From an uncultured Clostridia bacterium (GTDB lineage: Bacteria; Bacillota_A; Clostridia; Christensenellales; CAG-138): a DNA stretch of 7,372 nt. Shown here piece by piece: positions 1 to 4,751 of this stretch. The notes beneath the pieces were generated by a model that had not been told where the DNA came from, did not search any database, and worked only from the letters and a program-made list of their open reading frames with translations. Positions within the stretch are counted from its first letter, which is position 1. Each line of letters opens with the position of its first letter. The stretch covers positions 1-7,372 of the forward strand of contig CAMORL010000080.1 of NCBI GenBank assembly GCA_946623765.1, written 5' to 3'. The translations under genes were made by a program, and so were the position numbers.

Positions 1-191
1 GCTCGCTCGATCCGTCGCACGTGCTGCTCGCGATGGGCATCTCGCACGAGGAAGCAAACGGCTCGCTCCGCATGACGCTTTCGGAGTTTACCACCGAAGA
101 AGAGATCGACTATGTGCTTGAGATCCTGCCCCCGATCGTGCAGCGGCTCAGAGACATGTCACCGATTTATCCCAAAGGAGGCGTACAATAA
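1..191 (+). CDS. nifS: Cysteine desulfurase, NifS/IscS type (C-terminal 62 residues)
   Basis: This is the 3' end of a PLP-dependent cysteine desulfurase, which takes sulfur from L-cysteine as an enzyme persulfide and passes it to the Fe-S scaffold. The first full codon is at position 3 and the TAA stop at 189-191. The visible peptide opens with SLDPSHVLLAMGISHEEA, which matches the stretch just after the active-site cysteine in NifS proteins (family pattern C-x-S-G-S-L-x-P-S-H-V-L). The catalytic Cys should therefore lie only a few codons upstream of the window. A second family block follows, SLRMTLSEFTTEEEIDYV. The tail ends PKGGVQ, and the codons for PKGG double as the ribosome binding site of nifU. 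Stop and next start overlap by one base (TAATG), so the two genes are co-transcribed and probably translationally coupled. The PLP lysine and the rest of the enzyme are outside the window. NifS is preferred over IscS because of the IscU-only partner and gene order, but the fragment alone cannot settle this. Confidence 0.93.
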   Translation, partial: SLDPSHVLLAMGISHEEANGSLRMTLSEFTTEEEIDYVLEILPPIVQRLRDMSPIYPKGGVQ

Positions 192-583
192 TGCAGTATT
201 CGGAAAAAGTTTTGGATCATTTTCAGCATCCCAGAAACGTCGGTGAGATTCCGGACGCGTCCGGCGTCGGCACCGTCGGCAACGCCAAGTGCGGCGACAT
301 CATGCAGATGTTCCTGAAGATCAACGACGACGAGATCGTCGAGGACGTCAAGTTCAAGACCTTCGGCTGCGGCGCAGCGATCGCGACCAGCTCGATGGCG
401 ACGGAACTCATCAAGGGCAAGCCGCTCGCAGAGGTCGAAAAGCTCACCAACGAAGCGGTTGTGGAAGCGCTCGAAGGACTTCCGCCGGTCAAGATCCACT
501 GCTCGGTGCTTGCGCAGGAAGCGGTGCAGGCGGCGATCGCGGATTATCGCGCAAAAAAAGAAAACAAAAAAGAAAACAAATAA
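191..583 (+). CDS. nifU: Fe-S cluster assembly scaffold, NifU/IscU type
   Basis: A 130-residue scaffold on which [2Fe-2S] and [4Fe-4S] clusters are built from NifS-derived sulfur before transfer to apoproteins. It is a single IscU-like domain with no C-terminal Nfu domain. All expected cluster ligands are present: Cys34 and Asp36 in NAKCGD, Cys60 in FGCGAA, and His103-Cys104 in LPPVKIHCS. The spacing matches E. coli IscU (Cys37, Asp39, Cys63, His105, Cys106). The LPPVK segment, read by the HscA chaperone in proteobacteria, is conserved, though no chaperone gene is visible here. The start is fixed by AAAGGAG at 174-180, ten bases before the ATG, and by the TAATG overlap with nifS. The last ten residues (AKKENKKENK) are a charged tail encoded by an A-rich 12-bp tandem repeat and look like a lineage-specific extension. 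An intrinsic terminator follows at 619-652. Confidence 0.95.
   Translation: MQYSEKVLDHFQHPRNVGEIPDASGVGTVGNAKCGDIMQMFLKINDDEIVEDVKFKTFGCGAAIATSSMATELIKGKPLAEVEKLTNEAVVEALEGLPPVKIHCSVLAQEAVQAAIADYRAKKENKKENK
554..577 (+). repeat. 12-bp perfect tandem repeat at the 3' end of nifU
   Basis: Two exact adjacent copies of AAAAAAGAAAAC (554-565 and 566-577) encode the KKEN-KKEN tail of NifU. The unit is four codons long, so gain or loss of a copy keeps the frame. The A runs (553-559 and 566-571) make the region prone to slippage. It lies beyond the conserved fold, so length changes are probably tolerated. Confidence 0.85.
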
Positions 584-618
584 AACGAATCCGCTTTGAA
601 AGCGGAATCAAAGAATCG

Positions 619-652
619 GTCGGTTGAAATCGGATTTCAGCCGACTGTTTTT
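619..652 (+). terminator. Intrinsic terminator after nifU
   Basis: A 12-bp stem is formed by 619-630 and 634-645 with one G-T wobble (624/640) and a CGG loop (631-633). It is followed by TGTTTTTA (646-653). A smaller hairpin, CCGCTT-TGA-AAGCGG, sits just before it at 591-605. The position, 36 bases after the nifU stop, fits the end of the nifSU transcript. Confidence 0.85.
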
Positions 653-720
653 ATGCGAAACGGGACGAATAATCAGACGCATGCGACGCATACTAACTGC
701 AAAAAAAGTGAGGTGATCGC

Positions 721-870
721 ATGCGAATGACAATGCTCGGAATCGGTATGGCGGTCGGCGCGGCGGCTGCCGCAACCGCGATGTGTACGCTGTACCCGGA
801 TATCCCGCGCCGGATGAAGCGGGACGGAAAAAAGGTCATCCAGAAGACACAGCGGATGATGCATCTGTGA
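721..870 (+). CDS. Small membrane-anchored peptide, unknown function (49 aa)
   Basis: A 49-residue reading frame that I do not recognise as a named family. It begins MRMTMLGIGMAVGA, and residues 4-23 form one hydrophobic, Ala/Gly-rich segment long enough for a membrane helix. The remainder (residues 24-49) is strongly basic, with RRMKRDGKK and VIQKTQR, and would face the cytoplasm; there is a single cysteine at 22. The start is supported by GTGAGGTG at 708-715, six bases before the ATG. Codon choice (GCG, GTC, ATC, CGG) matches the neighbouring genes. It stands alone between the nifU terminator and the convergent operon. I see no confident promoter; the best -10-like word is TACTAA at 691-696 without a matching -35. 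Short proteins with this plan are common in Clostridia, but nothing in the sequence assigns a role. The length and Shine-Dalgarno site make a real gene likely but not certain. Confidence 0.65.
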   Translation: MRMTMLGIGMAVGAAAAATAMCTLYPDIPRRMKRDGKKVIQKTQRMMHL

Positions 871-873
871 AAA

Positions 874-902
874 TACGGCTGCCGAGCGAATCGGCAGCCG
901 TA
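874..902. terminator. Shared hairpin between convergent genes
   Basis: A perfect 12-bp stem (874-885 with 891-902) encloses a GCGAA loop. On the minus strand it lies 16 bases after the stop of the membrane-protein gene and is followed by TTTTC, a short U-tract. On the plus strand it starts three bases after the stop of the small peptide, but the next T-rich stretch (915-927) is about 12 bases away, so plus-strand termination may be weaker. It most likely ends the minus-strand cysS operon and may serve both directions. Confidence 0.75.
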
Positions 903-918
903 ATGCTTCACACCGTTT

Positions 919-1809
919 TTATTTTTTGTCCGAGTCGGATTTCGGTTCGTCCTCGAAGCTGAACGCGCTCGAGGGCATTGCGGGACCGCCGGTCTGCTGC
1001 GCTCTCGCTTTTTGCAGTTTTTCCTTGTCCGTGTACTTGCGGGAAACCAGGAACAGCGCGACAAGTCCGAGAACGGTGAGACCGAGGAAGACATAGTTCA
1101 GCACCGTCAGGAGCGTCGGTCCGGTGATGCCGTAGAGCTTGGAAATGAACGAACCGCTGTTCGAGTCGGAACGCTCGTTGCCGAACGCGGACAGATAGAC
1201 CACGTGTCCTTTCGCTTTCTCCGCGTCGGATTTTGCGTAAACCGGGTTGCCGTTATCGTCAATGAGGTTGGTCTGCTCATAGTATTTGGAATAATCCACG
1301 GTCGTTCCGCCGCAGCTCATCAGACCGCCGCTGACACGGGGGAACTTCTCGGTATCGTTCTTATAGACGTCATACGCTTTGTTGATGAATGCGGAAATCT
1401 CCGCCATCTCCATTTTTTCGTTGTCGACCGAATACGGACCGTACGTTTTCTCAACGGTCGATCCGCCGCCGTAGCAGGACATGCCGCCTCCGGTCGCTTC
1501 GGTTGCCGTGTAGGTCAGCGTTCCGTTGTCGAGAATGTCGGAGAAGTTGTCCTTGTATGCATCGGTCACCTTATAGTATGTCAGCTTGTTGCTGTAAAGC
1601 ACCGTCTGAAGACCGTTGACAAGCGCAGTAATCAGCAGGATCGCGGCAAGCGCAAAGTAGATGATGCGCATATACTTTTTCGCTTTGTCCTTGGAATCGT
1701 CCTTGAAGTTTTCCAGAGAGAAGAGTCTGCCTTCGCCCTTGATCGCGCCGAAGAGTACATATGCGCCCATTGCGAGCAGCAGAATCGGAAACAGTAAACC
1801 TAAACCCAT
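919..1809 (-). CDS. Membrane protein with extracytoplasmic domain, unknown function
   Basis: A 296-residue protein I cannot assign to a named family. It has three likely membrane helices: about residues 2-23, 48-70 and 230-256. A short charged loop (24-47, with KDDSKDKAKK) lies between the first two, a large soluble domain of about 155 residues (72-228) between the second and third, and a hydrophilic tail (257-296) ends in an acidic/lysine stretch. The positive residues by the first loop and last helix suggest that loop and tail are cytoplasmic and the large domain is outside. The domain's only two cysteines, Cys112 and Cys166, each sit in a similar setting: GGGMSCYGGG at 107-116 and GGLMSCGGT at 161-169. 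They could form a disulfide or bind a metal. AAAGGAG lies eight bases before the ATG. The gene starts 36 bases after cysS with no terminator between, so it should be co-transcribed with cysS. It ends at the shared hairpin 874-902. Confidence 0.85.
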   Translation of the reverse strand: MGLGLLFPILLLAMGAYVLFGAIKGEGRLFSLENFKDDSKDKAKKYMRIIYFALAAILLITALVNGLQTVLYSNKLTYYKVTDAYKDNFSDILDNGTLTYTATEATGGGMSCYGGGSTVEKTYGPYSVDNEKMEMAEISAFINKAYDVYKNDTEKFPRVSGGLMSCGGTTVDYSKYYEQTNLIDDNGNPVYAKSDAEKAKGHVVYLSAFGNERSDSNSGSFISKLYGITGPTLLTVLNYVFLGLTVLGLVALFLVSRKYTDKEKLQKARAQQTGGPAMPSSAFSFEDEPKSDSDKK

Positions 1810-1845
1810 AGTAGTTCTCCTTTATGAATAGTCCTTGTTATACAA

Positions 1846-3231
1846 TCAAAGCCGCTTCAGCTTTGCGCCGTCCTTGGTGTCCTCAACCGCAAATCCCATT
1901 GCCTTGAGCTCTTCGCGGATCGCGTCGGCTCTTGCCCAGTCCTTAGCCTTTTTCGCTTCCTTACGCGCCTCTAACAGCGCGAGCGCTTCCTCGGGGAAGT
2001 CTTCCTTCCGTTCTTTGACGACCAGCCCCAGAACGCCGTTCAGCTCGGCATAGCGCGCCTTGACCGCTTCGATCGCGGCCTTGGTGTGCGCGCCTGTTGC
2101 AAAGATGTTGATCCACCGCGCAAAGTCGAACAGCACGCCGAGCGCGTCCGCCGTATTGAGGTCGTCGTCCATCGCTTCGTTGAAGCGGTCGCGGAACTCG
2201 TCGAGCTTTGCGGTGACGCCGGAATCGTCCGCCGCTTCGTCAACCGCAGTGTCAAAGAGCCGATCGCGCGCGGTGTAGAGACGGTTCAGACTCGTCACGG
2301 TCTGTTCCATCAGCTCGCGGGAGAAGTTGACCGGATTGCGGTAGTTCGCGGTGAGCAGGAACATGCGGACCGCCTCGAGATCATACTCCTTCGCAATGTC
2401 GCGCACGGTGAAGAAGTTGCCCAAGGACTTGCTCATCTTCTGGTTGTCGATGTTGATATAGCCGTTGTGCATCCAGTAATGGACGAACGGTTTGCCGGTT
2501 GCGCCTTCGCTCTGCGCGATCTCATTCTCATGATGCGGGAAGATCAGGTCCATGCCGCCGCCGTGAATGTCGAAGGTCTCGCCGAGATACTTCATGCTCA
2601 TCGCCGAGCATTCGATATGCCAGCCGGGACGTCCCTTGCCCCACGGGGAAGGCCAGCTCGGCTCGCCGGGCTTTTCCGCTTTCCAAAGCGCGAAATCCAG
2701 CGGATCGCGTTTCTGCTCGGTGGGGGAGATGCGCGCGCCGTTTTCCATATCGTCGATATTTTGTCCCTTGAGCTTGCCGTAGCCGGGATCGCTGCGGACG
2801 GAGTAGTAGACGTCTCCGCTTTCCGTTGCATAAGCGTGACCGGTTTCGATCAGCTTCTTGACGAGCTTGATGATCTCACCGATGTGTTCGGTTGCGCGCG
2901 GATTGACCGTTGCGCGTTCGATGCCGAGTGCGTCCGCATCCTGATAGTATTCCTTGATGAAGCGGTCGCCGAGTTCCTTGACGGTGATGCCTTCCCGGTT
3001 GGCGCGGTTGATCATCTTGTCGTCGATATCGGTGAAGTTCTGGACATACTTGACCTTATAGCCGCGGTATTCGAGGTAACGGCGCATCGTGTCGAACACG
3101 ACGAACGGACGCGCGTTGCCGATGTGGAAGAAGTCATAAACGGTCGGACCGCAAACGTACATGGAGACCTCGCCTTCCCGAATCGGGATGAACGGCTCCT
3201 TTTTGCGGGTCATGGTATTGTAAATCTGCAT
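1846..3231 (-). CDS. cysS: Cysteinyl-tRNA synthetase
   Basis: This 461-residue class I aminoacyl-tRNA synthetase activates cysteine with ATP and loads it onto tRNA-Cys in the cytoplasm. The length equals that of the E. coli enzyme. The HIGH signature appears as HIGN at residues 36-39, inside CGPTVYDFFHIGNARP, and the KMSKS loop is intact at 265-269 (QKMSKSLGN). The zinc site that selects cysteine is complete: Cys27, Cys208 (HIECSA), His233 and Glu237 (FPHHENE), each one position before its E. coli counterpart. The tRNA-binding C-terminus ends with the usual pattern WARADAIREELKAMGF then DTKDG. GGAGGG lies five bases before the ATG. A sigma-A promoter on this strand (TTGACA, 17 bp, TATTAT) lies about 65-90 bases upstream. 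The leader is only about 55 bases, too short for a T-box riboswitch. The unknown membrane-protein gene follows in the same operon. Confidence 0.98.
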   Translation of the reverse strand: MQIYNTMTRKKEPFIPIREGEVSMYVCGPTVYDFFHIGNARPFVVFDTMRRYLEYRGYKVKYVQNFTDIDDKMINRANREGITVKELGDRFIKEYYQDADALGIERATVNPRATEHIGEIIKLVKKLIETGHAYATESGDVYYSVRSDPGYGKLKGQNIDDMENGARISPTEQKRDPLDFALWKAEKPGEPSWPSPWGKGRPGWHIECSAMSMKYLGETFDIHGGGMDLIFPHHENEIAQSEGATGKPFVHYWMHNGYINIDNQKMSKSLGNFFTVRDIAKEYDLEAVRMFLLTANYRNPVNFSRELMEQTVTSLNRLYTARDRLFDTAVDEAADDSGVTAKLDEFRDRFNEAMDDDLNTADALGVLFDFARWINIFATGAHTKAAIEAVKARYAELNGVLGLVVKERKEDFPEEALALLEARKEAKKAKDWARADAIREELKAMGFAVEDTKDGAKLKRL

Positions 3232-3253
3232 ATAATCCCTCCGGAGTTTTACT

Positions 3254-3271
3254 GGACGGAGCGTTCCGTCC
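3254..3271 (-). promoter_or_regulatory. Hairpin in the cysS leader
   Basis: The arms 3254-3260 and 3265-3271 (GGACGGA/TCCGTCC) pair perfectly over 7 bp around a four-base loop. It lies inside the predicted cysS 5' leader, about ten bases before the Shine-Dalgarno sequence. No T-run follows, so it is not a terminator. It may affect mRNA stability or ribosome access. The adjacent palindrome CTCCGGAG (3239-3246) overlaps the Shine-Dalgarno itself. Confidence 0.4.
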
Positions 3272-3293
3272 GTATCGAAAACAGTTCTAATCT

Positions 3294-3322
3294 ATAATAA
3301 GGAAATTCAAATGTTTTGTCAA
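3294..3322 (-). promoter_or_regulatory. Sigma-A promoter of the cysS operon
   Basis: Reading the minus strand, a perfect -35 TTGACA (3322-3317) is followed by a 17-base spacer and -10 TATTAT (3299-3294), five of six consensus bases. Transcription should begin near 3287, giving a leader of about 55 bases before the cysS ATG. Confidence 0.85.
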
Positions 3323-3329
3323 TAAGGAT

Positions 3330-3358
3330 TTGACGAATCGACATTTATGTACTATAAT
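3330..3358 (+). promoter_or_regulatory. Sigma-A promoter of the cohesin-like protein gene
   Basis: -35 TTGACG (3330-3335), a 17-base spacer, then a perfect -10 TATAAT (3353-3358). Transcription should begin near 3365, about 86 bases before the ATG at 3451. The -35 box is only 7 bp from the -35 box of the divergent cysS promoter. Confidence 0.88.
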
Positions 3359-3360
3359 TA

Positions 3361-3390
3361 AAAAGCGGATTCATGCAATGCCGTTTTTTT
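3361..3390 (+). terminator. Terminator-like hairpin with T7 at the 5' end of the leader
   Basis: CGGATT (3366-3371) pairs with AATGCCG (3377-3383, one bulged G) around the loop CATGC. It can extend by pairing the A run at 3361-3364 with the following T7 (3384-3390). It looks like an intrinsic terminator but sits essentially at the predicted transcription start, where no upstream plus-strand transcript is expected. It could be a 5' stabilising hairpin, an early attenuator or a barrier to stray transcription. The stem is imperfect. Confidence 0.45.
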
Positions 3391-3450
3391 CGGTGTGTGC
3401 ATGATCACGGTATTCAGTAATAAACAGATCAACTTGCAGGAGGAATACAT

Positions 3451-4572
3451 ATGAAACGTCTGATCGCGGTTATCGTCGCGCTGCTGATGATTTGCGCGCT
3501 GCCGATTTTTCCGGATACGACCGCCGCTGCGGAGACGAAACTCGGCGAGCTTCTGATCACTTCGGAGAAAGTGACGGGAGCAGTTGACGACGTCGTGAAA
3601 GTCAACTTTTTTCTGTACGCAAACTTGCCGGACGGCAGAAAACTGGATTCGCTGACCGGTTCCATGCGATATGATCCGGACGTCGTGAAACTCGGCGCGG
3701 TCAATCAGGTCGACGAGGAAAACAACCTGACGTCCCTGATGAGAGGCAAAGCATCCTCGTTCCAGTACAACATCGAAGGCAACGGCGTTCTGCGGTTTGC
3801 GTTCATCGATGCGTACGGCGTTGAGGCAAACGGCTTCTGGTTCCAGGCGGAGTTCCGCATCGAGGCGGAAGGGTCGACCGATTTTGTATTCAACGGAATC
3901 ACCTACACCGGCATTGATTCTTCGTTCAAAACCGAAACCTATTATATTGAACCGACATCCGTCGGCGGCATCTACACGGAAGGACAGGACGAACCGGAGA
4001 ACGGTCCCGTCGAGGAGACCTTCGCTCCGCTGACGCCTGCGGTCGAAACGCCCAAACCTGCGACGCCCACGCCGAAACCCAGCAACTCTTCGAAGCCGGT
4101 ACCGGTGACGTCCACGCTGCCCACATATTCCGCAAAGCCCGCGCCGAGCGGCATCGTAACGCCCGGACCTGCAGTCACATCCATGCCGCTGGCGACGAAT
4201 TCCGGCGAGACGGCGGCAACGCCCGCGCCCGACGATCAGGCGCAGAACACGGAAACAACGCCCGAAGCGGGAACCGATCCGGTTGCGGAAGTCCCGGGCG
4301 GAGATACGACGGAAGCGCCCGCGGTGATTGAAGAAACGCCCGCACCGATTCGCGAGACCGGGGAAACCGATCCGACGCCTGCACCGCAGCAGGGCGGGAA
4401 CAACGGCACGACCGGGGGTGAAGAAAGCATGAACCTTCCGTTGGTCATCGGCGTAATCGCCGGCATCGTCGTCGTCATCGCATTGGGCGTCCTTGCAATC
4501 GTGCTTGTGCTCAAACGCCGCAATGCAGGCGCAAATGATGATGAAGCGAACGATGAAGAGGATGAAGACTGA
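3451..4572 (+). CDS. Secreted, membrane-anchored protein with cohesin-like domain
   Basis: A 373-residue single-pass surface protein. Residues 1-27 form a signal peptide (MKRLIAVIVALLMICALP, with AAA before a likely cleavage near 27/28). Residues about 31-175 resemble the cohesin fold, a beta-sandwich that in cellulosomes binds dockerins. The supporting pattern is a hydrophobic strand ending VVKVNFFL, then LTGSMRYDPDVVKLGAV (the cohesin 'L-x-Y-DP-x-V' element), NGVLRFAFIDAYG and FWFQAEFRIEAEGS. Residues 178-327 are a disordered linker rich in Pro, Thr, Glu and Ala. Residues 328-354 are a membrane helix closed by KRR. The tail (359-373) is acidic, with DEEDED, and cytoplasmic. AGGAGG lies seven bases before the ATG, under its own strong promoter; a terminator follows. 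The gene is monocistronic. No dockerin or LPXTG motif is present. The ligand is unknown; it could be a surface scaffold, adhesin or sensor. The cohesin call rests on pattern only. Confidence 0.8.
   Translation: MKRLIAVIVALLMICALPIFPDTTAAAETKLGELLITSEKVTGAVDDVVKVNFFLYANLPDGRKLDSLTGSMRYDPDVVKLGAVNQVDEENNLTSLMRGKASSFQYNIEGNGVLRFAFIDAYGVEANGFWFQAEFRIEAEGSTDFVFNGITYTGIDSSFKTETYYIEPTSVGGIYTEGQDEPENGPVEETFAPLTPAVETPKPATPTPKPSNSSKPVPVTSTLPTYSAKPAPSGIVTPGPAVTSMPLATNSGETAATPAPDDQAQNTETTPEAGTDPVAEVPGGDTTEAPAVIEETPAPIRETGETDPTPAPQQGGNNGTTGGEESMNLPLVIGVIAGIVVVIALGVLAIVLVLKRRNAGANDDEANDEEDED
3982..4431 (+). repeat. Pro/Thr-rich low-complexity linker region
   Basis: Codons for residues 178-327 of the cohesin-like protein form a degenerate repeat built on ACG-CCC/CCT/CCG (Thr-Pro) and GCG/GCA (Ala), for example ETPKPATPTPKPS and later ETPAPI and DPTPAP. 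It is not a strict tandem array. Such linkers usually hold a domain away from the membrane through the cell wall and are often glycosylated. Confidence 0.75.
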
Positions 4573-4642
4573 GAATCGGCCGTCCGACAGGAGCAGAGTT
4601 CTCTGAGAAAAAAGAAATCATCCGCCGATCAAGCGGATTGCT

Positions 4643-4674
4643 CGGCTGCCGCCGTAACGCGGCAGCCGTTTTTT
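4643..4674 (+). terminator. Strong intrinsic terminator after the cohesin-like gene
   Basis: A perfect 10-bp GC-rich stem (4643-4652 with 4659-4668) with loop CGTAAC is followed at once by T6 (4669-4674). A small hairpin, ATCCGC/GCGGAT (4620-4625 with 4633-4638), lies just before it. It separates the cohesin-like gene from the folate operon. Confidence 0.93.
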
Positions 4675-4694
4675 ATGGAAATTCAGCCGATTTC

Positions 4695-4723
4695 TTGCGT
4701 TTTTTTCAAGAGTGTTGTATAAT
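4695..4723 (+). promoter_or_regulatory. Sigma-A promoter of the folT-folC operon
   Basis: A perfect -10 TATAAT (4718-4723) lies 17 bases after TTGCGT (4695-4700), a half-matching -35. The start point should be near 4730, only about 22 bases before the ATG at 4752. Any upstream in-frame ATG (4638, or 4722 inside the -10) would not be on this transcript, so the promoter decides the folT start. The leader is too short for a folate (THF) riboswitch. Confidence 0.8.
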
Positions 4724-4751
4724 GTCTCAGTTTGGAAAAGGAGGTGGGAAT

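Noticed and set aside
676..691. Repeated GACGCAT and inverted repeat ATGCG-A-CGCAT upstream of the small peptide gene, as a possible operator.
   Set aside because: The arms are only five bases, no promoter can be placed beside them, and such short repeats arise often by chance.
1012..1797. A 261-codon open frame on the plus strand opposite the membrane-protein gene.
   Set aside because: The minus-strand frame has a good ribosome binding site, clear membrane helices and operon context; the plus-strand frame is Arg/Val-rich antisense with no start signal.
2086..3297. A 403-codon open frame on the plus strand opposite cysS.
   Set aside because: It is a mirror of the cysS coding strand caused by GC-rich third positions, has no ribosome binding site and resembles no family; cysS has every catalytic motif.
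3232..3316. T-box riboswitch upstream of cysS.
   Set aside because: The leader is about 55 bases with no specifier stem, T-box bulge sequence or antiterminator/terminator pair.
4638..4751. An N-terminal extension of the FolT-FolC frame starting at the ATT-TTG/ATG region near 4638 or the ATG at 4722.
   Set aside because: 4638-4674 lies in the terminator of the previous gene and 4722 lies inside the -10 box. The predicted transcript starts near 4730, and AGGAGG at 4739-4744 points to 4752.
4724..4751. THF riboswitch before folT.
   Set aside because: Only about 22 bases of leader are available and no structured conserved core is visible.
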